Shown here: positions 8,562 to 17,029 of the stretch, piece after piece | Layout: each line of letters begins with the position of its first letter | Position numbering within the stretch: the stretch's first letter is position 1 | Assembly: GCF_030167915.1 (NCBI RefSeq) | Contig: NZ_JARGNB010000001.1 | Coordinates: 2,108,001 to 2,172,000 of the forward strand | Direction: 5' to 3' | Source of the DNA: Aquabacterium humicola | GTDB lineage: Bacteria > Pseudomonadota > Gammaproteobacteria > Burkholderiales > Burkholderiaceae_C | Length of the DNA: 64,000 nt | The notes under the pieces: generated by a model | Databases searched by the model: none | Seen by the model: only the letters and a program-made list of their open reading frames with translations | Told to the model about the DNA's origin: nothing | Program-made: the position numbers and the translations under genes

Positions 8562-9716
8562 CTAGCGGGACGCCGCTGCCGGCAGCACGGCCGGCGCCGG
8601 CGGCGGCGGAGGGTCGACGAGGTGGCGGTCGAAGAAGTCGGCCACGCGGCGGTCCACCACCGACAGCGCCGCGGCGCGGTCGAAACCCGGCGGATCGTTC
8701 AGCAGCTCGCCGATCAGCCCGTCCAGCCCTGGCGGCAGCGGGGACAGCAGCGCCCCGTGGCCGGCCTCGGGCAGGTCGGCCAGGTGCTCGCAACGCGGGC
8801 AGGCGGCGAGCACGCGCGCCGAATGGAACCGCGGCACCAGCCAGCGGTCGCGGCCGGTCGTCACCAGCGCCAGCGGCACGCGCGGCGCGGCGAAGGAGGC
8901 GAAGTCGAAGTCGGCCGCGAACGGGTTGCCGGCGACCACCGCGGCGATGCGCGCATCCTCGTGCTGCTGCGGCTGCGGATCGCTGAAGCGCAGGCCGATC
9001 ACGGTGCGCGCAAGCCACGTCTTGAAGCCGTCGGCCCAGCCGCCGGTCAGCCGGGTGAAGAGGCCGACGCAGGCGTTGAAGTCGTCGGCGGCGTGCGCGA
9101 GGCAGTGGTCGCGGAAGCCCGCTTCGGACCAGCGGCCGCCGGCCAACGTCAGCGCGGTGTGGCCGCCGGCCGACTGGCCCCAGACGCCGACCCGGTCGAG
9201 CTGCAGCAACTGTGCCAGGCGCACGTCGGCGGCCACCGCGTCGATCGCCCGCGAGACCTCGGCCGGGCGCTGCTTCCAGCTGTCGGGGCCGGGCCGGCCG
9301 GGGTCGCGGCTGTTGTCGCCCTGGTGCTCGGGCACCGCGACGACATAGCCGCGCGCGACCAGCACGCGCGCCAGGTCGGCATGCACCCAGGGCCCGCCGC
9401 CCGAGCCGTGCGACAGCACGACCAGCCGGCCGTTGCCCGGCCGCGGCGCGCCCCGTTCGGCGAGCACCAGCGTGAACGGGCCACGCCGGATGGCCTGCGG
9501 CGCCGCGCTGCTGGGGTAGTAGACGGTGACCGGCCCGTCGTCGCCGGTGGGGGGAAGCTGCTGCAGGCCCATCGACACCGGCGGCGCCGCGGCCACCGCC
9601 GGCGTTGGTGCCGGCGGCTCGGCCGCCGGGGGCGTCGCGGCCGGCGCCGCGCGCACGGCGCCGGCGCAGGCCAGCAGGGCGGCGGCCAGCGCTCGCCAGG
9701 GCAGGATTGGGATCAT
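8562..9716 (-). CDS. Secreted alpha/beta hydrolase (dienelactone hydrolase / PAF-acetylhydrolase-like)
   Basis: The 384-residue product begins with a signal peptide (WRALAAALLACAGAVRA) and a low-complexity Ala/Pro linker, followed by an alpha/beta hydrolase domain. The nucleophile elbow is GQSAG in VWGQSAGGHTAL, VLSHGSGG fits the oxyanion region, and a late GHGA supplies a candidate catalytic histidine. This resembles predicted dienelactone hydrolases of the PAF-acetylhydrolase-like group; the substrate is unknown and the enzyme is probably periplasmic. The ATG at 9716 was chosen over a longer open frame because it opens a good signal peptide and has GGAG 9 bases upstream. The C-terminus is a proline/alanine-rich tail. 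Confidence 0.85.
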   Translation of the reverse strand: MIPILPWRALAAALLACAGAVRAAPAATPPAAEPPAPTPAVAAAPPVSMGLQQLPPTGDDGPVTVYYPSSAAPQAIRRGPFTLVLAERGAPRPGNGRLVVLSHGSGGGPWVHADLARVLVARGYVVAVPEHQGDNSRDPGRPGPDSWKQRPAEVSRAIDAVAADVRLAQLLQLDRVGVWGQSAGGHTALTLAGGRWSEAGFRDHCLAHAADDFNACVGLFTRLTGGWADGFKTWLARTVIGLRFSDPQPQQHEDARIAAVVAGNPFAADFDFASFAAPRVPLALVTTGRDRWLVPRFHSARVLAACPRCEHLADLPEAGHGALLSPLPPGLDGLIGELLNDPPGFDRAAALSVVDRRVADFFDRHLVDPPPPPAPAVLPAAASR

Positions 9717-10047
9717 TCGGGCTTCTCCATCGGGGACGGCGCCCCCGCTGCGGTGCACGATGCCGCGCGCCGCGGTGCACGTCTCGCCGAAAGCTGCGCC
9801 TCCGCGCTTTCGGCCAGCCGATTTCAGGAATCGGCCAGCTTGTGTCCCGCTAACCCGGTCGGCGCCGGGCGCCTCGAGCCATTGAACGGCAGCGTGACTT
9901 GACGCACGGCCGATCTGGGCCCCGGGATCGTCCCAATTCAAGCGATCGGACTGTCGGCCGATGACGATCATGCGTGTGGGGGATTCTGGTCGCCGCTTGC
10001 CCCGAAGCCGCTTGTTGTTCAACCAGAAACCGCAAAGGAGTCCCCCC
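9717..10047. other. Divergent intergenic region with tandem stem-loops
   Basis: This 331-base gap between the hydrolase (minus) and chemoreceptor (plus) genes has no convincing small gene. It holds two perfect adjacent inverted repeats. CCGAAAGC (9787-9794) pairs with GCTTTCGG (9806-9813), and GCCGATT (9817-9823) pairs with AATCGGC (9829-9835). Neither has a T tract. A candidate sigma-28 promoter for the chemoreceptor lies further downstream. The stem-loops could be operators, a small RNA or a 5'-leader element; the sequence alone does not decide. Confidence 0.5.
9938..9964 (+). promoter_or_regulatory. Candidate sigma-28 (FliA) promoter for the chemoreceptor
   Basis: TCAAGCGA (9938-9945) and GCCGATGA (9957-9964) are separated by exactly 11 bases. 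The flagellar sigma-28 consensus is TAAAGTTT-N11-GCCGATAA, so the -10 half matches 7 of 8 and the core of the -35 half matches 4 of 5. It lies 84 bases before the start codon of a methyl-accepting chemotaxis gene, the class of gene most often read by FliA. The call is a match by eye. Confidence 0.55.
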
Positions 10048-11601
10048 ATGTCGTGGGTTCGCCACCTCACCGTCGGCCGTCGCCTCGGCCTCGGCTTCGG
10101 CCTGACCTCGCTGCTGCTGCTGCTCGTCGCCGGGGCCGCCGGCTGGGCGCTGCACCGCACCTCGCAAGGCGTCGAGGTCATCGTGCGCCAGAACAACCAG
10201 AAGACCGACATGGCCTGGCGCCTGCGCGCTGAGCTGGAGGAAAGCGCCCGTTCGGTGCGCAACCTGATCGTCAGCCGCGACACCGAGGTGCAGGCCAAGC
10301 AGAAGGAAGCGCAGCTGAAGGCGCGCCAGCGCTTCGACGCCATCTACGGCCAGCTGCAGGCGCTGCTGGTCGACGACGAGGAGAAGAAGCTCTACAAGAC
10401 GATCGGCGAGTTGCGCGGCGTGGTGCTGCCGCTGTTCGACGAAGCCATCGACCAGGCGTCGCGCGGCATGAAGGAGATGGCCAGCGAGACGCTGATCGAC
10501 AAGGTGCAGAAGCCGCAGACGCAGTGGATCGACGCGATGCAGGCGCTGATCGACCTGCAGAGCAAGCGCACGGCCGCCGGCGCGGAATCGATGCAGGCCG
10601 GCGCCAGCGCGGCGCTGTTCGGGCTGGTCGGCGGCGGCGTGTTCGCGCTGCTGCTGAGCGCGGGCCTGGGCGCCGGCATCGGCCGCTCGCTGGTGCGCCA
10701 GCTCGGCGGCGAGCCGGCCTACGCGCGCGACGTTGCGCGCCGCATCGCCGCCGGCGACCTGCATGTCGACATCGCGCTGCGCGCCGGCGACGAGGGCAGC
10801 CTGCTGGCCGCGATGCGCGAGATGCAGGCCGGGCTGCGCACGCTGGTCGTGCAGATCAAGCAGTCGGCCGATTCGGTGTCGGTGGCCAGCGGCGAGATCG
10901 CGCACGGCAACCTCGACCTGTCCTCGCGCACCGAGCAGCAGGCCTCAAACCTGCAGCAGACCAGCGCGTCGATGGCCCAGCTCACCGACACCGTGCGCAC
11001 CAATACCAGCGCGGCGCGCGAGGCGAGCCAGCTCGCGAGCTCGGCGGCGCAGGTCGCCGGCGACGGCGGCGCCACCGTCAACGAGGTGGTGCGCCGCATG
11101 GAGGAGATCCAGGCGTCCAGCCGCAAGATCACCGAGATCATCGGCGTCATCGACGCGATCGCCTTCCAGACCAACATCCTGGCGCTGAACGCGGCGGTCG
11201 AGGCCGCGCGCGCCGGCGAGCAGGGCCGCGGTTTCGCGGTCGTCGCCTCCGAAGTGCGCTCGCTGGCGCAGCGCAGCGCGCAGGCCGCGCGCGAGATCAA
11301 GACGCTGATCTCCGACTCGGTCGAGCGCATCGACGGCGGCAGCAAGCTCGTCACCCAGGCCGGCGCGACGATGGCCGACATCGTCGCCCGCGTGAAGCAG
11401 GTGTCGACGCTGGTGGCCGAGATCACGCAGGCCTCGGCCGAGCAGGAGGCCGGCATCGGCCAGATCGGCCTGGCGGTCAACGACCTCGACACGATGACGC
11501 AGCAGAACGCGGCGCTGGTCGAACAGAGCAGCGCCGCCGCCGAGAGCCTGAAGGGCCAGGCCTCGCGGCTGACGGAGACGGTGTCGCAGTTCCAGCTCTG
11601 A
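10048..11601 (+). CDS. Methyl-accepting chemotaxis protein (4HB sensor)
   Basis: The 517-residue product has a membrane segment at about residues 10-32, a periplasmic four-helix-bundle-like sensor at 35-185, a second membrane segment near 187-212, a HAMP domain, and a long cytoplasmic coiled coil. The coil carries the invariant hairpin tip [20 protein letters not shown] near residue 370. Candidate methylation regions flank the tip. It would relay ligand binding to CheA/CheW at the cell pole. The ATG at 10048 was chosen because AAAGGAG at 10034-10040 is well placed; an upstream in-frame ATG would add 29 non-membrane residues. No CheR-binding C-terminal pentapeptide is seen. The gene is monocistronic. 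Confidence 0.95.
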   Translation: MSWVRHLTVGRRLGLGFGLTSLLLLLVAGAAGWALHRTSQGVEVIVRQNNQKTDMAWRLRAELEESARSVRNLIVSRDTEVQAKQKEAQLKARQRFDAIYGQLQALLVDDEEKKLYKTIGELRGVVLPLFDEAIDQASRGMKEMASETLIDKVQKPQTQWIDAMQALIDLQSKRTAAGAESMQAGASAALFGLVGGGVFALLLSAGLGAGIGRSLVRQLGGEPAYARDVARRIAAGDLHVDIALRAGDEGSLLAAMREMQAGLRTLVVQIKQSADSVSVASGEIAHGNLDLSSRTEQQASNLQQTSASMAQLTDTVRTNTSAAREASQLASSAAQVAGDGGATVNEVVRRMEEIQASSRKITEIIGVIDAIAFQTNILALNAAVEAARAGEQGRGFAVVASEVRSLAQRSAQAAREIKTLISDSVERIDGGSKLVTQAGATMADIVARVKQVSTLVAEITQASAEQEAGIGQIGLAVNDLDTMTQQNAALVEQSSAAAESLKGQASRLTETVSQFQL

Positions 11602-11809
11602 CACACCGGCGGCCCGGTCGCCGCAGGCGCGGCGCGGGCCTCGCATCGGCATCGGCATCGGCACACCGACATCGGCAGGCCGCGGGTTCCGCCGCGGCCC
11701 GGTCCTGACGATCGGCGCGCCGGCGCGTCCCTGGATCGAGCGCGCGAGCCATCGGCTCGCGCGCTTTCAGTCCGTTTCGCGCCCTTCACCCGTCCTGGGA
11801 GACGCTGCC

Positions 11810-12718
11810 ATGCCGATGAATCCGATCCCGACCCTCCCGCTCGCCGCCGCCGCGGCCGCACGGGCGGCGCTGCCGCTGTGCGCTACCTTGTCCGCCGCCT
11901 TGCTGGCCGGCTGCCTGGCCTCCGCGCCGACCGTCGGCGGCGGCAGCGCGTCGCCGACCACCGGCAGCGCCGCCGGCGCCACCGCCAGCGGCAACAGCGA
12001 GCACCTCGAGCGCTGCAACGCCACGCTGGGCGTGCTGCGCATCGAGGAGGACGTGCGCTCGCCGTGGTACGCGCACTACTACTCGCGCGTCGGCTCCACC
12101 GCGCCGCTGCTGAGCCTGCTGATCATGCAGTCGAACTGCTTCGTCGTCGTCGAGCGCGGCACCGGCGAGCGCGGCATCGCCGCCGAGACCGCGCGTGCGC
12201 GCGGCGACGAGGCGCGCGAGAGCGCCACCCGCGGCAAGGGCCAGCAGGTGGTGGCCGACTACCTGCTCAAGCCCGAGATCGTGATGAACGACAAGGGCAC
12301 GCAGGGCGGCTCGCTGGGCGGTGTCGGGCGCGCGCTGCCCGGGCCGCTCGGCTGGGTCGCGGGCACCGCGTCGGTGCGGCAGAACGAGGTCGGCACGGTG
12401 CTGACGCTGGTCGACATCCGCAGCACCGTGCGGCTGGCCGCGGCCGAGGGCTACTCGAAGAACACCAACTTCAGCCTCGGCGGCATCGGCATCGCCTCGC
12501 AGGGCGCGCTCGGCGGCAGTGCGTTCGCCCGCACCGACGAGGGCAAGCTGATCAGCGCCTCCTTCGTCGATGCGTACAACAAGCTCGTGGTCGGCCTGCG
12601 GCAGTACAAGGCGCAGGCGGTCAAGGGCGGCCTGGGCGAAGGCGGCACGCTCGGCGTCTCCGGCGGCAGCACGGCGGCCTCGAAGGCCGTCGATGCGAAG
12701 AAGAGCGGGCAGAAATGA
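11810..12718 (+). CDS. CsgG-like outer-membrane lipoprotein
   Basis: The 302-residue product has a lipoprotein signal with lipobox LLAGC (cysteine near residue 35), a Gly/Ser/Thr linker, and a domain resembling CsgG/curli assembly proteins. Features are SNCFVVVERG, YLLKPEIV, LTLVDIRSTVRLA and a C-terminal FVDAYNKLVVGLRQYKA. CsgG family members form outer-membrane secretion channels, but many CsgG-like lipoproteins have other or unknown roles. No csgA, csgB, csgE or csgF gene is visible nearby. The stop overlaps the next start by 4 bases (ATGA), so the two are co-translated. Confidence 0.7.
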   Translation: MPMNPIPTLPLAAAAAARAALPLCATLSAALLAGCLASAPTVGGGSASPTTGSAAGATASGNSEHLERCNATLGVLRIEEDVRSPWYAHYYSRVGSTAPLLSLLIMQSNCFVVVERGTGERGIAAETARARGDEARESATRGKGQQVVADYLLKPEIVMNDKGTQGGSLGGVGRALPGPLGWVAGTASVRQNEVGTVLTLVDIRSTVRLAAAEGYSKNTNFSLGGIGIASQGALGGSAFARTDEGKLISASFVDAYNKLVVGLRQYKAQAVKGGLGEGGTLGVSGGSTAASKAVDAKKSGQK

Positions 12719-13221
12719 GGCCGCCGACCGCGCGGATGAGGGCACCGGTGGCCGCGCAGGCCGCCGCGGGCCTGCTGTTCGCGCTCGGCGCCGTCGCGCC
12801 GGGCGCGGCACAGGAGTTCGGCGTCTACCTGAACTGCGCCGGCCGCGTCGAGGCCGGCGGCAAGGTGCGCGCTTCGCAGCTGGACCTGGCGCTGCGGCGC
12901 AACAGCGCTCTGGCGATGATCCAGCGTTCCGACATCCTGCCGGCCGGGCAGAAGCTGCGCCTGGAGATCACGCCGCAGTTCTACACGATGGTGTTCGACG
13001 CGCCGCGCGCGGGCAGCGTGATCTGGCACGACTGGCTGCGCGGTGCGCTGCTGGTCTGGAACCCCGACCTGCACAAGCTGCACACGATCCGAATGTCGGT
13101 CGACCGCCAGACCGCGGCGCTGCAGGGCGAACTGCGCGACGGCGCGGGGCGCGAGATCGGCCGGCTGCAGATGCGCTGCGAGCCGCGCGACAACGACACG
13201 GTGGCCGCGCCGAAGTTCTGA
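12715..13221 (+). CDS. Secreted hypothetical protein paired with the CsgG-like lipoprotein
   Basis: The 168-residue product has an N-terminal signal peptide (VAAQAAAGLLFALGAVAPGAAQ) and a small, beta-rich-looking mature domain with two cysteines (NCAGRV and MRCEP) that could form a disulphide. I do not recognise the family. Its start overlaps the stop of the CsgG-like gene by 4 bases, so the two products probably work in the same envelope process. It faces the EAL gene convergently with only 18 bases between stops. Confidence 0.75.
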   Translation: MRPPTARMRAPVAAQAAAGLLFALGAVAPGAAQEFGVYLNCAGRVEAGGKVRASQLDLALRRNSALAMIQRSDILPAGQKLRLEITPQFYTMVFDAPRAGSVIWHDWLRGALLVWNPDLHKLHTIRMSVDRQTAALQGELRDGAGREIGRLQMRCEPRDNDTVAAPKF

Positions 13222-13239
13222 CGCCGCGCGCCGGCCTGC

Positions 13240-15684
13240 TCAGCGCGCCCGCAGCCAATCGACGAAGCCGGCCTCGTCGAGCGGCTGCGAGAACAAGTAG
13301 CCCTGCCCGCCGCGGCAGCCCAGGCGCTTGAGCGCCAGCGCCTGGGCCGGCGTCTCGATGCCTTCGGCGACGAGCTCGAGCTTCAGGCGCCGGCCCAGGC
13401 GCACGACCAGCTCGGCCATCGTCGTGCGGCCACGCGGCGCCGGGAAGTCGCGCAGGAACGAGCGGTCGATCTTCAGCGTGTGGATCGGCAGCTGGTGCAG
13501 GTAGGCCAGCGACGAGAAGCCGGTGCCGAAGTCGTCGAGCGCGATGCGCACGCCCGAGCGCCGCAGCGCCTGCAGCACGCAGACCACCGCGTCGATGTCC
13601 TGCATCGCGATGGTCTCGGTGATCTCCAGCTCCAGCGCCGCCGCGGCGAGGCCGGTATCGGCCAGGCAGCGCTCGACGCTCTGCACGAAGCCGGGGCTGC
13701 GGAACTGGCTGGGCGAGACGTTGACCGCGATGCAGAACTCGGCATGCCCGGCCGCGCGCCAGCCCGCCGCAGTGCGACAGGCCTTGCGCATCACGCGTTC
13801 GCCCAGCGCCACCATCAGGCCGGCCGATTCGGCGAGCGAGACGATCTGCTCCGGGCCCACCTCGTCGCCCGACGCGGTGCGCCAGCGCAGCAGCGCCTCG
13901 GCGCCGGTGACCCGGCCGCTCGCCAGGTCGACCTTGGGCTGGTAGTGCAGCTGCAGCTGCGCCGGCGCCGCCTGCTCGAGCGCGGCCTGCAGGTCGTTCA
14001 GCAGCCGCAGCCGGCGCCGCAGGTCGCCGGCCATGCGGCGGCTGTAGTGGCAATGGCCGTCGCCCTGCGTCTTCGCGCGGTTCAGCGCGATGTTGGCGCA
14101 CTTCAAGGCATCGAGCCCGTCGCCGTCGACATCGGCCAGCCGCACCTGGCCCAGCGTCACCCGCACGGGCAGCGGGTAGCGTTCGACCTGGAACGGGGCC
14201 TCGAAGACCGCGGCGATCGCGGTGGCGTCGATGCGCGGCTCGGGGCCGAGCAACGCGAACACGTCGGCCGCGACGCGCGCCAGCAGCAGCCCGGCGGTGC
14301 GCTCGCGCAGCCGCGTGGCCACCGCCAGCAGCAGCAGGTCGCCGGCGCGCGGCCCCAGCGCGTCGTTGATCTGCGAGAACTGCTGCAGGTCGATCAGCAG
14401 CAGCGCGGCCGGCGGCTCGTCCGGCGATGGCCGCTGACTTTGCAGGCCATCGATGTGCTCGATCAGGCGATGGCGGTTCGGCAGGCCGCAGAGGCGGTCG
14501 GTGTAGGCCAGGTGGTTCAGGCGGCTGAAGAGCTGCACGTTCGCGAAGCCGGCGGCCAGGTGCACGCCGAAGACGGCGAGCAGCGACCACAGCGTCGGGT
14601 CCGGACCCTCGGGCAGGTCGATCAGCAGCATCGCGCGGCCGCGCCCGGCGGCCACGTGCAGCACCAGCCGCCCGTCGGCATGGTGGTGGCGCCGCTCGGC
14701 CAGGCAGCGGCGCAGCGGCACGCGCAGCGCCGGCTCCAGCGCGTCGGCCGAGCGGCCGCGCAGCGGCCGGTACGGTCCGTCGGCCCAGACCACGTGCATC
14801 GCCTCGAGCGAGTCGTCGGGGCCGGCGTCGACCTGCACGCAGACCAGCCCCTGCGGCGCGACGCGCAGCAGCGCCGCGGCCTGCTGCAGCACACCCTCGG
14901 CGAAGTCGACCGGCTCGCGCCGCGTCGCCAGCTCGGCCGCCGCGTGCACGATGTGCTGCAGCCCGGCCTGGCTGGCGCGGATGCGGCGCAGCTGCTCGTA
15001 GCTGCGCACCGCGGTGGTGATGGTCGTGACCAGCCGCGTGCGCGTCAGCTCGGACTTGGTCTTGTAGTCGTTGACGTCGTACTCGCGGATCACCTGCAGC
15101 TCGGGCGCGTAGCCCGGCTGGCCGGTGCGCAGCACGATGCGCACTTCCGCCAGGCTCAGCTCCTCGCGAATGGCGCGCGCGAGCTGCAGCCCGGCGTACT
15201 CGTTCTCCATCACGACGTCGAGCAGCACGACGGCGATGTCCGGCGTCGAGGCGAGCAGCCCGCGCGCCTCGCGCGCGCTGTAGGCATGCAGGAAGGCGAG
15301 CGGGCGGCCGTCGACGATCTCGCCGTCGAGCGCGATCGTCGTCGCCTGGTGCACCTCGGGATCGTCGTCGACGATCAGCACGCGCCAGGGCGGCGCGAGC
15401 ACCGCGCCGAGCGCGGTCTCGTCCTCGGCGGCGAAGACGAGCTGGTCGTCGTGGTCGGTCGACGCCAGGGGGCTGCCGGCGCGCTGCAGCAGCTCCGGCA
15501 GCGGCGTGTCGCTCAAGGCCGGCAAAGCCGCGTCGGTCCAGGCCGGCAAGGCCGTGTCGGTCCAGGCTGGCCACGGCGTCGCCGCCGTGTCGACGGCCAG
15601 CGGGTGCGGCAGCAGCGGTGCCCTTCCCGTCGGAAAACCCTCGTGCATTCCCATCGGCGTGGCCCTCCGCCTCTTCGACATCAT
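13240..15684 (-). CDS. Response regulator with REC, DUF3369, degenerate GGDEF and EAL domains (c-di-GMP phosphodiesterase)
   Basis: The 814-residue protein has an N-terminal linker with octapeptide repeats (residues 38-63), then a receiver domain at about 100-215 with VLIVDDDPEVH and phospho-acceptor Asp156. A DUF3369 segment covers about 215-380. A GGDEF domain (about 385-545) has its active motif replaced by ALLGP, so it should not make c-di-GMP. The EAL domain (about 560-810) keeps EALLRW, AVNVSPSQF, DDFGTGFSS, LKIDRSF and VAEGIET, so it should hydrolyse c-di-GMP. Its ATG overlaps the kinase stop by 4 bases, which fixes the start and makes it the likely partner of that kinase. Confidence 0.93.
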   Translation of the reverse strand: MMSKRRRATPMGMHEGFPTGRAPLLPHPLAVDTAATPWPAWTDTALPAWTDAALPALSDTPLPELLQRAGSPLASTDHDDQLVFAAEDETALGAVLAPPWRVLIVDDDPEVHQATTIALDGEIVDGRPLAFLHAYSAREARGLLASTPDIAVVLLDVVMENEYAGLQLARAIREELSLAEVRIVLRTGQPGYAPELQVIREYDVNDYKTKSELTRTRLVTTITTAVRSYEQLRRIRASQAGLQHIVHAAAELATRREPVDFAEGVLQQAAALLRVAPQGLVCVQVDAGPDDSLEAMHVVWADGPYRPLRGRSADALEPALRVPLRRCLAERRHHHADGRLVLHVAAGRGRAMLLIDLPEGPDPTLWSLLAVFGVHLAAGFANVQLFSRLNHLAYTDRLCGLPNRHRLIEHIDGLQSQRPSPDEPPAALLLIDLQQFSQINDALGPRAGDLLLLAVATRLRERTAGLLLARVAADVFALLGPEPRIDATAIAAVFEAPFQVERYPLPVRVTLGQVRLADVDGDGLDALKCANIALNRAKTQGDGHCHYSRRMAGDLRRRLRLLNDLQAALEQAAPAQLQLHYQPKVDLASGRVTGAEALLRWRTASGDEVGPEQIVSLAESAGLMVALGERVMRKACRTAAGWRAAGHAEFCIAVNVSPSQFRSPGFVQSVERCLADTGLAAAALELEITETIAMQDIDAVVCVLQALRRSGVRIALDDFGTGFSSLAYLHQLPIHTLKIDRSFLRDFPAPRGRTTMAELVVRLGRRLKLELVAEGIETPAQALALKRLGCRGGQGYLFSQPLDEAGFVDWLRAR
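15516..15563 (-). repeat. 24-bp tandem repeat encoding an octapeptide in the REC-EAL protein linker
   Basis: Two adjacent 24-base units, 15516-15539 and 15540-15563, differ at two positions. Degenerate partial copies lie on both sides. They encode the repeated octapeptides PAWTDTAL, PAWTDAAL and the diverged PALSDTPL in the linker before the receiver domain. An exact in-frame repeat of this size could change copy number by replication slippage. Confidence 0.75.
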
Positions 15685-17015
15685 GCCGGTTGCGGCGCCA
15701 CGGTGGGCAGCAGCAGGCGGAATGATGTTCCCCGGCCGACCGTGCTGGTCACCGAGATGTGGCCTCCCAACATGCGGCGCACCTGGTTGTAGGCGATGTA
15801 CAGCCCCAGCCCCGAGCCGCCGCGGCCGAGCTGGGTGGTGAAGAACGGCTCGAAGATCCGGCCCAGCACCGCCGGCGTCATGCCCGCGCCGTCGTCGCTG
15901 AAGACCATCTCCAGCTGGCCGTCGTCGCAGGGCTTGGCGCGCAGCTGCAGGCGGCCCTGCGCGCGGTCGGTGAAGGCGTGCGTCAGCGCATTGGTGACGA
16001 GGTTGGACAGCACGGTGCTGAAGGCGCCCGGGAAGCTGTCCATCTCGACCGCGCCGTCGACCTCCAGCGCCAGCGTCACCGGCGCGCGCTTGAGTTGCGG
16101 GCTGAGCGCCGCGAGCGTGTCGTCGATCACCTCGGCCACCTTGAAGCGCCGGCGCTGCTCGCTCAGCCGGTCGACCGCCAGCGGCTTGGTGTGGTGGATG
16201 ATGTCCGCCGCGCGCACCAGGTTCTTCTCCAGCACCAGCGCGATCTCGTCGACGCGGTCGAGCAGCCGGTCGAGCGAGCTGCGGCGGATGCCGCCGATCG
16301 CGCGCTCGTGGCGCAGCTGCGCGGTCTCGTGCGACAGCGCGGTGGCCACCGTCAGCGCATTGCCGATCGGCGTGTTCAGCTCGTGCGCGATGCCGGCCAC
16401 CAGCGCGCCCAGGTGGGCGAGCTCGGCGCTCTTGAGCAGCTCGTTCTGCGTGGCCTTCAATTCCGCGAGCGCCTGGTAGAGGCCTTCGTTGGCGCGGCCG
16501 AGGTCGGCGGTGCGCTCGACGACACGCGCCTCGAGCGTCTCGTTCAGGCGCCCCAGCTCGGCTTCCTTCGCCAGCAGCTGCTGCACCTGATGCTGCAGCC
16601 GGCCGGTGAGCTCGTTGTAGTCGTGGCGCGTCAGCTCGAACTCGCGGCCGATGCGCTCCATGCGGTGCTCGAGCGCGAACAGCTGCTGGCTCTTCGCGTC
16701 GGCATCGCCGATGGCTTCGAGCCAGCCGCCGAACAACAGCGGGGCCGCGCCGACACGCTCCGGCGGCACGGTCAGGTGCCAGGCCAGCGGCGACAGCCGT
16801 TCGCAATGCGGCTCGTCGGTGCTCGGCGTCAGCACCAGGCCGTTGAGGCGCTCGCCGAACCCGGCGCTGACCGAGCGCCACTGCGCGAGGTCGTCCACCA
16901 GCACGGCCACCGGGCCGGCCAGCAGGTGCCGCTTGGCCAGCACGACATGGTGCCAGCCCGCCGGCGCCGGATCGGTCGGCGTCAGGAACAGCGGGCGGCT
17001 GCCGGTGTCGGTCAT
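15681..17015 (-). CDS. Soluble sensor histidine kinase of the FIST operon
   Basis: The 444-residue protein has no membrane segment. An N-terminal domain of unknown type (about 1-125) is followed by a long coiled coil (about 130-195) and a HisKA domain with AGIAHELNTPIG (phospho-histidine near 210). The HATPase_c domain has LVTNALTHAF near 338, VFSDDGAGM and GGSGLGLYIAYN. It is therefore a cytoplasmic kinase that should receive its signal from a partner, most likely the FIST protein encoded 14 bases upstream. The output is probably the REC-EAL protein encoded next. The start could instead be a GTG six codons upstream that overlaps the FIST stop. Confidence 0.92.
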   Translation of the reverse strand: MTDTGSRPLFLTPTDPAPAGWHHVVLAKRHLLAGPVAVLVDDLAQWRSVSAGFGERLNGLVLTPSTDEPHCERLSPLAWHLTVPPERVGAAPLLFGGWLEAIGDADAKSQQLFALEHRMERIGREFELTRHDYNELTGRLQHQVQQLLAKEAELGRLNETLEARVVERTADLGRANEGLYQALAELKATQNELLKSAELAHLGALVAGIAHELNTPIGNALTVATALSHETAQLRHERAIGGIRRSSLDRLLDRVDEIALVLEKNLVRAADIIHHTKPLAVDRLSEQRRRFKVAEVIDDTLAALSPQLKRAPVTLALEVDGAVEMDSFPGAFSTVLSNLVTNALTHAFTDRAQGRLQLRAKPCDDGQLEMVFSDDGAGMTPAVLGRIFEPFFTTQLGRGGSGLGLYIAYNQVRRMLGGHISVTSTVGRGTSFRLLLPTVAPQPA

Positions 17016-17029
17016 GGCGGCTCGGGTGC

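Noticed and set aside
13240-16881. A 1213-residue version of the REC-EAL protein reaching into the kinase gene
   Set aside because: The extension overlaps the kinase in another frame and reads as Arg/Ala-rich noise; the ATG at 15684 overlapping the kinase stop is the natural start.
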